Assembly (NCBI RefSeq): GCF_000186225.1
Contig: NC_014933.1
Span: 3,596,001 to 3,660,000, forward strand
Direction: 5' to 3'
Length of the DNA stretch: 64,000 bases
Source of the DNA: Bacteroides helcogenes P 36-108
Lineage (GTDB): Bacteria; Bacteroidota; Bacteroidia; Bacteroidales; Bacteroidaceae
This document shows, in pieces, positions 27,464 through 35,685 of this stretch. The notes beneath the pieces are model-generated. The model saw only the letters and a program-made list of their open reading frames with translations. It did not search any database and was not told the DNA's origin. The stretch's first letter is position 1, and the number at the start of each line of letters is the position of its first letter. The position numbers and the translations under genes are program-made.

Positions 27464-27500
27464 CCGACATTTATTAACACAACATTTTTTATCTGATACT

Positions 27501-29015
27501 ATGTATAAAATATTTAAAGGCTTCCCCTTGGTGGAAGCATACCAAGAGCTTAAAAAAAACAATCGCCTGGCGGAAGACCGGACAGTAAGCAGAGTCATCA
27601 AACTAACCTGTGCCATCGCTGTTTCTATTGTGCTGTGGTTTCTCCCCATTGATTCCTTCGGCGTAGAAGGGCTGACTGTTGTAGAGCAACGTTTGATTTC
27701 CATATTCATCTTCGCCACACTGATGTGGGTGCTCGAAGCCATCCCGGCATGGACCACCTCCGTATTGATAACCGTATTGCTGATGCTTACCATTTCGGAC
27801 AGCAGCCTATGGTTCTTCACAGAAGGCTATTCGCCCGAAACATTGGGACAAACCGTGAAGTACAAGTCCATCATGCACTGCTTTGCCGACCCCATCATCA
27901 TGCTGTTCATCGGCGGATTCATCCTGGCTATTGCAGCCACAAAAAGCGGGCTGGACGTACTGCTGGCACGCGTCATGCTGAAACCCTTCGGCACACAGTC
28001 GCGCTATGTATTGCTGGGCTTCATCCTGGTGACCGCATTCTTCTCCATGTTCCTCAGTAATACAGCCACCGCCGCCATGATGCTTACCTTCCTTACTCCG
28101 GTATTGAAAGCACTCCCGGCTGACGGAAAGGGAAAAATAGGCTTAGCAATGGCCATCCCCGTCGCAGCAAACGTTGGCGGTATGGGAACACCCATCGGCA
28201 CTCCCCCAAATGCCATCGCACTGAAATATCTGAACGATCCCGAAGGGCTGAACATGAACATCGGTTTCGGTGAATGGATGAGTTTCATGACACCTTATAC
28301 CATCGTCATTCTGTTCATTGCCTGGTTCATCCTTCTGAGGCTTTTCCCTTTCAAACAAAAGACCATCAATCTGGAAATAGAAGGCGAAGCAAAAAAAGAC
28401 TGGCGTTCCATCGTGGTATATATCACCTTCGCCGTCACCGTATTGCTGTGGATGACCGACAAATTTACAGGTGTCAATTCCAATGTGGTAGCCATGATTC
28501 CAGTAGCCGTGTTCTGCGTGACAGGAGTAATCACCAAGCGCGACCTTGAAGAAATCAGTTGGAGTGTGCTTTGGATGGTAGCGGGAGGCTTTGCATTGGG
28601 AGTAGCGCTGAGCGAAACCGGACTGGCACAGCACATGATCGAAGCCATCCCCTTCAGCACCTGGTCACCGATAGTAATGATTGTAGGTTCCGGACTTATC
28701 TGCTACGCCATGGCAAACTTTATCTCTCACACAGCCACAGCCGCCCTGCTGGTTCCGATACTGGCCATTGCAGGCATCAGCATGCGCGATACATTGCTTC
28801 CGATGGGTGGTGTACTGACCTTGCTGGTAGGTGTAGCCCTCGGTTCGTCTTTGGCGATGATATTGCCCATCAGCACCCCGCCCAATGCGCTGGCTCATGC
28901 CACCGGCATGATTCAACAAAAGGACATGGAAAAAGTGGGCATCATCATGGGAGCCATAGGACTGGTGTTAGGATATGTCATGCTGATATTCCTGGGATCA
29001 AGCGGATTGCTGTAA
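27501..29015 (+). CDS. SLC13/DASS-family anion:sodium symporter
   Basis: 504 residues, about 12 membrane segments. The two substrate/sodium loops of the divalent-anion sodium symporter family are visible: MGTPIGTPPNAIA and ISTPPNALAHATG, each preceded by a hairpin motif (SNTATAAMML, SHTATAALLV). It imports dicarboxylates (succinate, malate) or possibly sulfate with sodium. It lies 69 bases after dcuB with its own -7 box and a strong terminator behind it. Confidence 0.9.
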   Translation: MYKIFKGFPLVEAYQELKKNNRLAEDRTVSRVIKLTCAIAVSIVLWFLPIDSFGVEGLTVVEQRLISIFIFATLMWVLEAIPAWTTSVLITVLLMLTISDSSLWFFTEGYSPETLGQTVKYKSIMHCFADPIIMLFIGGFILAIAATKSGLDVLLARVMLKPFGTQSRYVLLGFILVTAFFSMFLSNTATAAMMLTFLTPVLKALPADGKGKIGLAMAIPVAANVGGMGTPIGTPPNAIALKYLNDPEGLNMNIGFGEWMSFMTPYTIVILFIAWFILLRLFPFKQKTINLEIEGEAKKDWRSIVVYITFAVTVLLWMTDKFTGVNSNVVAMIPVAVFCVTGVITKRDLEEISWSVLWMVAGGFALGVALSETGLAQHMIEAIPFSTWSPIVMIVGSGLICYAMANFISHTATAALLVPILAIAGISMRDTLLPMGGVLTLLVGVALGSSLAMILPISTPPNALAHATGMIQQKDMEKVGIIMGAIGLVLGYVMLIFLGSSGLL

Positions 29016-29036
29016 AACAGTATCAGCAAAGAATAT

Positions 29037-29080
29037 AAAGAAGAAGGGCATGCCATTATTTTGGCATGCCCTTCTTCTTT
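29037..29080 (+). terminator. Terminator after the DASS gene
   Basis: Perfect 19-base arms 29037-29055 and 29062-29080 around a 6-base loop (core AAGGGCATGCCA), 22 bases after the stop codon. Confidence 0.85.
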
Positions 29081-29095
29081 GGATGAAACAGCACC

Positions 29096-29182
29096 ATGCT
29101 ACCAATAAAACGAATTCATGCTATTAATAAAACAATGCTTTAGCACCGATAAAGCAGCACTTTATTATCAATAAAGAAAAAT
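29096..29182. repeat. Four degenerate 21-22-base tandem repeats
   Basis: Units start at 29096, 29118, 29140 and 29161. The first two are close copies (ATGCTAccAATAAAACgAAttC and ATGCTAttAATAAAACaATgCT); the third and fourth keep the (A/C)(A/C)NATAAAG core. AT-rich, no ORF. Function unknown; the rest of the gap 29016-29472 holds a terminator, a small minus-strand ORF and two -7 boxes. Confidence 0.5.
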
Positions 29183-29231
29183 AAAGCAGTATAACACTGA
29201 TTACAAGCTGATTGAATTAATACATCCTTCC

Positions 29232-29363
29232 CTATTTATGCCTCCAGATTTGCCAACTGTTAATGATATTTTGCCACATCAAGTATGTTCCCGGAGCGAT
29301 GGCAGCCTCCTGAGTAAGAAAAGTCCAATCTTTGATAAAACGAAGAATTTGTAGTTTTGCCAT
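29232..29363 (-). CDS. Small hypothetical protein (43 aa)
   Basis: A complete minus-strand ORF starting MAKLQILRFIKDW and ending QIWRHK, rich in aromatic and hydrophobic residues, divergent from the TPR gene. A perfect -7 box, TAATTTTG, lies at 29386-29393, 22 bases before the ATG, which supports transcription. No family is recognised. It could be a genuine small protein or the leftover of a larger gene. Confidence 0.45.
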   Translation of the reverse strand: MAKLQILRFIKDWTFLTQEAAIAPGTYLMWQNIINSWQIWRHK

Positions 29364-29385
29364 TCTATTTAAAGGAATTATGCTG

Positions 29386-29393
29386 CAAAATTA
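29386..29393 (-). promoter_or_regulatory. -7 box for the small ORF at 29232
   Basis: The minus strand reads TAATTTTG (TAnnTTTG), 22 bases upstream of the ATG at 29363. Confidence 0.4.
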
Positions 29394-29435
29394 AGGATTA
29401 TCAAGATGGAAATCTATATTTTGGTATTCTTTTTG

Positions 29436-29443
29436 TAGCTTTG
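29436..29443 (+). promoter_or_regulatory. -7 box for the TPR gene
   Basis: TAGCTTTG, a perfect TAnnTTTG, 29 bases ahead of the ATG at 29473. The TTTG at 29420-29423 is too close to be a standard -33 element. Confidence 0.45.
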
Positions 29444-29472
29444 TATGCGCATATTTTTAAATATACAACTAT

Positions 29473-31671
29473 ATGAATGAACAAGCCATACAAGAACAGC
29501 ATCGACATATCATCGCCTTATTGGAACAAAAACGGCTGAAAGAAGCCCAATCCCAGTTGGAAGCCTTTTTGTGGAATAGCAACGACTGGTCTTTGCGCAA
29601 CCGATTGGAGCAAATCCAGACTTCTTATCAATATATGTTGCAATACATGCGGCAAGGAGTAAATGACCCGGAACGCCAGAAGTTATACGACCGGATGCTT
29701 GCAGCAACCTGGGAGATTGCCGATCAGGCTCGTCTCAGTTTACTCGATGGAATATCCGGCCATTACTATCATTCATTGCGTGCCAACCGAGAAAAACTCC
29801 CCCAAAAATATGATATCTCCACTCTCAGAAAAGTACTGGAATCTTTTCCGGATGATATGGCAGTCTGCCAATTAATGCCGAACAATCAAGGATTGGATGC
29901 TGTACTGAAACGCCACGAAGAAACCGTCCAGATCCTCTTTCTCACTACATGGAGCAATAGCAGTTGGACTGCTGAAGACGAACAACAAGCTAAAGTTATG
30001 CTGGAGTCTGATTTACTGCCCATCAACGATTTATGCCTGTTCACGAGTGCCATCATGCTGAGTTTAATGGAGTGTTTTGACGCACGCAAGTTCGCATGGC
30101 TGTTGGATGCATCCACACATGCCGATAACCGCGTCAGCCAACGCGCTTTGGTAGAGATTGCCATTGTATTGCACGTCCATTCTGCCCGTCTGACATATTA
30201 CCCCGAGCTGACAGCCCGCCTGTCTCTATCCAATGAGGACGGCAATTTAGGCAAACAGTTGGGCCGCATATATATCCAAATACTCCGCAGTCAGGAAACA
30301 GAAAAGATAGATAAAAAGATGCGCGAGGAAATCATCCCGGAGATGATGAAGAATGTAAATATCATGCGCAACATGAAATTCGGCTTTGAAGATAATACGG
30401 CTGATGAAAACGATCTGAATCCCGATTGGGGAAAAGCTTTCGAGCAATCCGGATTGGGCGACAAAATACGAGAAATGAATGAACTGCAGTTAGAAGGTGC
30501 AGATGTTTATATGAGTACATTTGCCCAACTCAAAAGTTATCCGTTTTTTAAAGAGCCGCATAATTGGTTCTACCCCTTTGACATGCAGCATTCCAGCCTT
30601 ATCAAAGACTTCGGTTTCGATCCGACAGGAGACAATGCCGTCCTTTCACTGGTTCTGCAATCGGGTTTCTTCTGCAACAGCGACAAATATTCGCTTTGCT
30701 TCACTATGGCGCACATTCCGCAAGCCCAACGTGATATGATGCTCAGCCAGATGACCTCACAAGATTTAAACGAATTGATGGATGAGAGTAAATCTTCCGG
30801 CTTACGTCAGTATGCCCAACGTCCGGAAGTCAACAGCAACCAGTATATCCATGATATTTATCGCTTCTTCAAGTTAAGCCAGCGCAGATTCGAATTTCAT
30901 GATATCTTCAAAGATGAAATAGCACTGCACAGGATTCCGGCTTTAAAAGAAATCTTATGCAAGCCCGAAATACTTATTTCCGTCGCCGATTTCCATTTCC
31001 GCAAACAACACTATGCCGAAGCGTTGGATATATATCAAGACCTGATAAACCAAAATCATGCGGATGCAGACATATTCCAAAAAGCCGGATATTGCCTGCA
31101 AAAAGAGAAACGTTACAAAGAAGCAGTTGAAACATACCGTAAGGCCGACATCCTGAAGCCGGATCATGTATGGACCATCCGTCACCTTGCCACCTGCTAC
31201 CGGCAAATGAAAGATTTCACATCTGCCCTGGAATATTACCGGAAAGCAGAATCCATTCAACCGGAAAACCATAATGTTTTGTTTTATGCAGGAAGCTGTC
31301 TTGCAGAACAAGAAAAATATGATGAGGCCTTACAGTATTTTTTCAAACTGGACTTCATGGAAGATAATTGCACCAAGGCATGGAGAGCCATAGGATGGTG
31401 TTCATTCCTCTGCGGAAAAGAAAAGCAAGCAATGAAGTATTATGAAAAGCTCCTTGCATCCGGGCCGCTTGCCACAGACCATCTCAATGCAGGACACGTA
31501 GCCTGGTGTCTGGGGAATATTGAAAAAGCTGCGGAATTTTATGGGAAAGCTGCCTCGGAAAGCGATAGCAGGGAAGCATTTCTGGAAATGTTTAATAAGG
31601 ACAAAGAGATATTGATCAAGCAGGGAATTGATGAGAAAGACATTCCGCTAATGCTGGATCTTACAAATTAA
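29473..31671 (+). CDS. Large cytoplasmic TPR protein
   Basis: 732 residues without signal peptide or membrane helix. The first 500 residues are mostly alpha-helical and show no familiar domain. From about 520 to 690 there are at least four or five tetratricopeptide repeats (AEALDIYQDLINQNHADADIF, KEAVETYRKADILKPDHVW, TSALEYYRKAESIQPENH and so on). TPR arrays bind partner proteins; the partner is unknown. It is monocistronic, with a bidirectional hairpin separating it from the convergent maf operon. Confidence 0.85.
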   Translation: MNEQAIQEQHRHIIALLEQKRLKEAQSQLEAFLWNSNDWSLRNRLEQIQTSYQYMLQYMRQGVNDPERQKLYDRMLAATWEIADQARLSLLDGISGHYYHSLRANREKLPQKYDISTLRKVLESFPDDMAVCQLMPNNQGLDAVLKRHEETVQILFLTTWSNSSWTAEDEQQAKVMLESDLLPINDLCLFTSAIMLSLMECFDARKFAWLLDASTHADNRVSQRALVEIAIVLHVHSARLTYYPELTARLSLSNEDGNLGKQLGRIYIQILRSQETEKIDKKMREEIIPEMMKNVNIMRNMKFGFEDNTADENDLNPDWGKAFEQSGLGDKIREMNELQLEGADVYMSTFAQLKSYPFFKEPHNWFYPFDMQHSSLIKDFGFDPTGDNAVLSLVLQSGFFCNSDKYSLCFTMAHIPQAQRDMMLSQMTSQDLNELMDESKSSGLRQYAQRPEVNSNQYIHDIYRFFKLSQRRFEFHDIFKDEIALHRIPALKEILCKPEILISVADFHFRKQHYAEALDIYQDLINQNHADADIFQKAGYCLQKEKRYKEAVETYRKADILKPDHVWTIRHLATCYRQMKDFTSALEYYRKAESIQPENHNVLFYAGSCLAEQEKYDEALQYFFKLDFMEDNCTKAWRAIGWCSFLCGKEKQAMKYYEKLLASGPLATDHLNAGHVAWCLGNIEKAAEFYGKAASESDSREAFLEMFNKDKEILIKQGIDEKDIPLMLDLTN

Positions 31672-31674
31672 GGG

Positions 31675-31704
31675 ATGGCTGCGCATACATTATGACGCAG
31701 CCAT
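31675..31704. terminator. Bidirectional terminator between TPR gene and maf
   Basis: Perfect 9-base arms 31675-31683 and 31696-31704 (ATGGCTGCG / CGCAGCCAT), extended by an inner CAT/ATG pair, followed by TTTTAAAAT. It lies between convergent stops. Confidence 0.75.
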
Positions 31705-31714
31705 TTTAAAATAC

Positions 31715-32302
31715 TCAGTTATCTATTTTTATGAGTTCTTTATAGAGTCTCTGCACAGGAAGCCCCATTATATTGTAATAGCTGCCAGATATATTCTCCA
31801 CACCGATAAAGCCTATCCACTCTTGTACACCATACGCCCCGGCTTTATCCATCGGCCGGAACTTATCTACGTAGTAAACGATCTCTTCCTCGCTCAATTC
31901 AGAGAAGCGGACTTCCGTTTGAGCAGTAAAACTACGCTGCCATTCTGTCGTAGTAATGCAGACACCGGTAAAAACCTCATGCGTACGGCCGGACATATCC
32001 CGCAACATCCGCAAAGCGTCTTCTCTGTTTTCCGGTTTTCCCAAAACCTTTTTATCCAACCAAACAATTGTGTCGGCAGTAATCATCAGCTCTCCCGACT
32101 CCATGACCGAGCGATAAGCATCTGCCTTTTCCTTGGCTATATACAAAGGGATATCCGCCCCTTGCAAAGTTTCAGGATAAGATTCGTCCACATCAGGCAA
32201 AGCCCTGACCTCATACTCTATCCCCAATCCTGTCAGCAATTCCTTTCTGCGGGGAGAATTGGAAGCAAGAATCACCCTGTATTTTTTCAGATTATCAAAC
32301 AT
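31715..32302 (-). CDS. maf: Maf-family nucleotide pyrophosphatase
   Basis: 195 residues. The Maf signature is at the start (ILASNSPRRKELL), then ADTIVWLD (catalytic Asp) and GKPENREDALRMLRDMSGRTHEVFTGV. It hydrolyses non-canonical or modified nucleoside triphosphates such as dTTP/UTP derivatives (house-cleaning). It is the last gene of a tight five-gene operon, 12 bases after kdsC. Confidence 0.95.
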   Translation of the reverse strand: MFDNLKKYRVILASNSPRRKELLTGLGIEYEVRALPDVDESYPETLQGADIPLYIAKEKADAYRSVMESGELMITADTIVWLDKKVLGKPENREDALRMLRDMSGRTHEVFTGVCITTTEWQRSFTAQTEVRFSELSEEEIVYYVDKFRPMDKAGAYGVQEWIGFIGVENISGSYYNIMGLPVQRLYKELIKIDN

Positions 32303-32314
32303 AGCGTTTATATA

Positions 32315-32845
32315 TTACCATCCAAATGCTTTTTCATCGGTCATCCATAATCCTTTCACTTTCAATACCTGCTCCACTATATCACGCCCACAGCCATAGC
32401 CGCCGTCCGCATGTGAAATATAATGCGCTATGGCTTTTACTTCCGGCGCCGCATCTTTCGGACAACACGGCAGACCGCAAGCAAGCATCACCTCTATATC
32501 AGGAATATCGTCGCCAACATAAAGGATTTCTTCATCTTTCAATCCATGACGATCACGAAAATCACGATAATCATGAATTTTCACAGAAGAAGCCATATAA
32601 ATGTTTTCTTCAGCAAATCCCAAAGCCATGAAACGTCTGCGAACAGCTTCAGTCTTTCCACCTGTTATAATACCCAATAAAAGACCTTGTTTGGCAGCTA
32701 TATGCAAAGAATAGCCGTCTTTAATGTTCACTGTACGCAATGGTTCACCTTCAGGACTCATGGGAACAACATTTGCACTCAACACACCATCCACATCAAA
32801 AACGAGAGCTTTTATTTTTTGTAAATCATGGTTTATGGTACTCAT
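32315..32845 (-). CDS. kdsC: 3-deoxy-D-manno-octulosonate 8-phosphate phosphatase (KdsC, HAD family)
   Basis: 176 residues, small HAD phosphatase without a cap. Motif [10 protein letters not shown] holds the catalytic Asps, [12 protein letters not shown] is motif II/III region, and [10 protein letters not shown] is motif IV; the KDO8P-phosphatase features [16 protein letters not shown] and a C-terminal [11 protein letters not shown] tail are present. It dephosphorylates KDO-8-P for lipopolysaccharide core synthesis and probably works as a tetramer. Co-transcribed with maf (12 bases) and the DUF2520 gene (29 bases). Confidence 0.94.
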   Translation of the reverse strand: MSTINHDLQKIKALVFDVDGVLSANVVPMSPEGEPLRTVNIKDGYSLHIAAKQGLLLGIITGGKTEAVRRRFMALGFAEENIYMASSVKIHDYRDFRDRHGLKDEEILYVGDDIPDIEVMLACGLPCCPKDAAPEVKAIAHYISHADGGYGCGRDIVEQVLKVKGLWMTDEKAFGW

Positions 32846-32874
32846 TACTATTTTATTTAATAAATTATCTATAA

Positions 32875-33675
32875 TTATATGCCGGCCTCTACCTGCCGAT
32901 GGATGCTTTTGCTTATCAAACGATACAATTCTTGCATCTCAGGTTCATCTGCAAGCATCTGTAAATGACTGTCAATGATATTTTCGTCATATCTAACTGC
33001 AGGTCCGGTTTGCGCATCACACGGTTCCAGTTTATGCACTTTACGTGCAGTTTCATCTATCAAAGGCAACATCACTTCGAAGGGAAGCCGATACTTCCTA
33101 AGCAATTCAGCAGCCAGTACATACATGTGATTCGTAAAGTTACAGACAAAGACAGCGGCCAGATGCAAATTCTTCCGTTGTTCTGAATTCACCTCATACA
33201 CACGCTCCGAGAGAACCAAAGCAATATCTCTCAAAAACAGTGTATCTTCCTCCGAATGACTTTCAATAAAAATCGGTATCTCTTTAAAATCCACTTCACG
33301 CAGTTTGCTGAATGTCTGCATGGGATAAAATACACCATACCTCTCTACCCGCCCTTTCCAGACATTCATCGGAATACTGCCCGAAGTGTGTACCCATAAA
33401 GCGTCACTCTTTCCGGATGTAAACTCAGGCAACAACTGTACAAGGGCCGTATCTTTCAATGAAACGATATAAAGCTGCGCATCTTCTGTTATAGCAGGTA
33501 ATTCATCGGTATATTCAGCCTCCACCATTTGTGCCAAATTCTGAGCCGATTCTTTCGTACGGCTATAAATCTGTACGATACGGAATCCCCTATGATAGAG
33601 AGCCTTCGCCAGATTAGTAGCCAAATTTCCGGCGCCGATAAAAACGACAGATGTATCTTCAATACTCCTTTTCAT
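32875..33675 (-). CDS. Rossmann-like/DUF2520 domain protein
   Basis: 266 residues. An N-terminal NAD(P)-binding Rossmann fold ([17 protein letters not shown], GxGNxA) is followed by a DUF2520 helical C-terminal domain ([19 protein letters not shown], a pattern like the ketopantoate/pyrroline-carboxylate reductase dimer helix). Probably an NAD(P)-dependent reductase; the substrate is unknown. It ends 29 bases before kdsC and starts 1 base after the small membrane gene stops, so it belongs to the same operon. Confidence 0.88.
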   Translation of the reverse strand: MKRSIEDTSVVFIGAGNLATNLAKALYHRGFRIVQIYSRTKESAQNLAQMVEAEYTDELPAITEDAQLYIVSLKDTALVQLLPEFTSGKSDALWVHTSGSIPMNVWKGRVERYGVFYPMQTFSKLREVDFKEIPIFIESHSEEDTLFLRDIALVLSERVYEVNSEQRKNLHLAAVFVCNFTNHMYVLAAELLRKYRLPFEVMLPLIDETARKVHKLEPCDAQTGPAVRYDENIIDSHLQMLADEPEMQELYRLISKSIHRQVEAGI

Positions 33676-33676
33676 C

Positions 33677-34012
33677 TCATCTCGTTGAAACCAAATACAA
33701 GATAGCTCCGATGACTAATAATGCCACCGGCAACAAATAAGCAGACATCGTACCAAGCAATGCAGTTATCAAGCCAAAGTTCAACACAAGCCACAAGCCA
33801 ATCAAGACCAATCCCACCGACTTATCATATTTGAACATCAAAAAAATGACCGCCGTATATAGTAGAAAATTATCTTTGCTCATAACCCACGGAAGCCCTT
33901 TGGAGGCAAAGCCCACCAACTTATCGAGCAGATAGAGCACGCCGAACACAATCAGCGTAATGGCAGTGGCCTTATAGGTATCTTTGTTATTGTTTGCTTT
34001 TGCCGCACTCAC
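33677..34012 (-). CDS. Small inner-membrane protein, four helices
   Basis: 111 residues: a short polar start (MSAAKANNNKD), then four hydrophobic segments (about 15-35, 47-63, 65-82 and 87-108). No catalytic motif; the last two segments recall small bacterial membrane domains of unknown function. Packed between the nitroreductase (2-base gap) and DUF2520 genes (1-base gap), so it is surely expressed with them. Confidence 0.7.
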   Translation of the reverse strand: MSAAKANNNKDTYKATAITLIVFGVLYLLDKLVGFASKGLPWVMSKDNFLLYTAVIFLMFKYDKSVGLVLIGLWLVLNFGLITALLGTMSAYLLPVALLVIGAILYLVSTR

Positions 34013-34014
34013 TG

Positions 34015-34551
34015 TTATTTCCCCCCGTATTTATTGATATGAATCTTCTCCCACTGCAGGTTATCTTCATTGAAAGGTTTCCGTTCCATTCCCTTATGCC
34101 CGACAGCAACAATACTGAGCACCTGCAATTGCAAAGGAATGTCGAGTATATCATGCACGTACTCGTTCGAAGACATACCGGAAGCTGTAAAGCGTTCGCG
34201 TATCTGTACCCAACAACTGCCCAAGCCCATGTCTTCTGCCTGAAGCTGCAGATAGATGGAAGCGATGGAAGCATCCTCTATCCAGACATCGCTTGCCAAA
34301 GGATCGGCCACTACCACTACTGCCAATGCTGCATCAGCAATGAACTGCGAAGCTTGCTCTTTGCAAAAAGAAAGCTTTTTCAGTGTTTCTTTGTCATCGA
34401 TCACAATAAATTGCCAGGCATTGCTGCGTTTGAAGGCAGGAGCCATCAAAGCGGCTCTCATCAGGCTGACAACCTGTTCCTGCGTCAATTCTTCTTCCGT
34501 AAATTTTCGTATACTACGGCGAATTTTTATTAATTCATTGAAACTTTCCAT
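34015..34551 (-). CDS. Nitroreductase-family flavoprotein
   Basis: 178 residues. FMN-binding pattern RRSIRKFTEEEL at the start, ALMAPAFKRSNAWQFIV, and a late GLGSCWVQIRE. It is the short nitroreductase type that uses NAD(P)H to reduce quinones or nitro compounds; the natural substrate is unknown. It leads the five-gene operon toward Maf, with a -7 box at 34575-34582. Confidence 0.9.
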   Translation of the reverse strand: MESFNELIKIRRSIRKFTEEELTQEQVVSLMRAALMAPAFKRSNAWQFIVIDDKETLKKLSFCKEQASQFIADAALAVVVVADPLASDVWIEDASIASIYLQLQAEDMGLGSCWVQIRERFTASGMSSNEYVHDILDIPLQLQVLSIVAVGHKGMERKPFNEDNLQWEKIHINKYGGK

Positions 34552-34574
34552 TGTGTATTCACGTTTAATGAAAG

Positions 34575-34582
34575 CAAAGATA
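34575..34582 (-). promoter_or_regulatory. -7 box for the nitroreductase-Maf operon
   Basis: The minus strand reads TATCTTTG (TAnnTTTG), 24 bases ahead of the nitroreductase ATG. Confidence 0.5.
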
Positions 34583-34681
34583 GTGCAAACTGAATATAAA
34601 ACTTCAAGCCTGCTTGAAAAGTTTTATTAAAGCGGCATCCTATCTTATTCAAAGTTTGTGCAAAAATACGGGATTATTTTC

Positions 34682-34689
34682 TAATTTTG
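34682..34689 (+). promoter_or_regulatory. -7 box right at the start of the GNAT/FemAB-like gene
   Basis: TAATTTTG, a perfect TAnnTTTG, whose last base is only 7 bases before the ATG at 34696. If used, transcription would begin at or beside the ATG, giving a nearly leaderless mRNA. Confidence 0.45.
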
Positions 34690-34695
34690 CAGGCA

Positions 34696-35685
34696 ATGCC
34701 CCTAAAACTGACTACATATTACAAAGGTAGCAAGGTTCCCCAATTACCGGGAACCAACACGTTCCACTCTACGGAATTGTTCCATATTTATGAAGCAACT
34801 CCGGGTTATTCTCCCGTACTCATCGTCGCTTCCATAGCCGACAAACCTGTAGCCAAACTGCTTGCAGCCATACGCAAAAGTGTTCGCCTATTTCCGCCCG
34901 GCATCATCAAGCGATGTGAAGTATATGGTACAGGTGAATATTTTGACAGCCATAAAGATAATGCAGATAAGGAATCCATATTCAATGATATGCTACAACG
35001 TCTTACTGATGAAGCTCTCAGAAACTGCTTCCTTATCGAATTCCGTAATCTGGAAAATGCCATGTTCGGATATAAGGCTTTCCGTGAAAATCAATATTTT
35101 GCAATTAATTGGTTACGGGTGCGTAATTCACTTCATAGCCTTAACTATGTTGAGGAGCGCTTCAGCCCTTCCCGAATCCGACAAATAAAAAAAGGCTTGA
35201 AAAACGGAGCCCAAATACAAGAAGGGCATACGTCAAAAGAAATCAGGAATTTTGCCCATATGCTACATCATGTGTATTCTTTCAAAATTCGCCGGCATTT
35301 TCCCAGCATTGACTTCTTTCAACAACTTGAATCACATTTGATGAATGGGCAGCAAAGCAAAATCTTCATTGTCACCTACAAAAGCAAGATTATAGGAGGT
35401 AGTGCCTGTATCTATTCCGATGATACTGCTTATTTATGGTTCTCCGGTGGCATGCGAAAGACTTATGCATTGCAATACCCCGGCATTCTTGCCGTATGGA
35501 AAGCATTGTGCGATGCCAAAGAGCGCGGCTACCGTCATCTGGAATTCATGGATGTCGGCTTACCCTTTCGCCAGCATGGTTACCGGGAATTTGTTCTGCG
35601 CTTCGGTGGTAAGCAAATCAGCACCCGACGCTGGTTCCGCTTTCGCTGGGACTGGCTGAATCGGATGCTGATAAAAGTGTATTAA
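34696..35685 (+). CDS. GNAT/FemAB-like N-acyltransferase
   Basis: 329 residues from the ATG at 34696 (MPLKLTTYYKGSK). The first 150 residues are poorly conserved; the rest matches the Acetyltransf_6/FemAB-like fold (FSPSRIRQIKKGLKNGAQIQ, GGSACIYSDDTAYLWFSGG, GYRHLEFMDVGLPFRQHGY). Members transfer acyl or aminoacyl groups, often in cell-envelope glycans; the substrate is unknown. Its stop overlaps the stop of the convergent GH13 gene by 4 bases, with no room for a terminator, so the two transcripts run into each other. Confidence 0.82.
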   Translation: MPLKLTTYYKGSKVPQLPGTNTFHSTELFHIYEATPGYSPVLIVASIADKPVAKLLAAIRKSVRLFPPGIIKRCEVYGTGEYFDSHKDNADKESIFNDMLQRLTDEALRNCFLIEFRNLENAMFGYKAFRENQYFAINWLRVRNSLHSLNYVEERFSPSRIRQIKKGLKNGAQIQEGHTSKEIRNFAHMLHHVYSFKIRRHFPSIDFFQQLESHLMNGQQSKIFIVTYKSKIIGGSACIYSDDTAYLWFSGGMRKTYALQYPGILAVWKALCDAKERGYRHLEFMDVGLPFRQHGYREFVLRFGGKQISTRRWFRFRWDWLNRMLIKVY

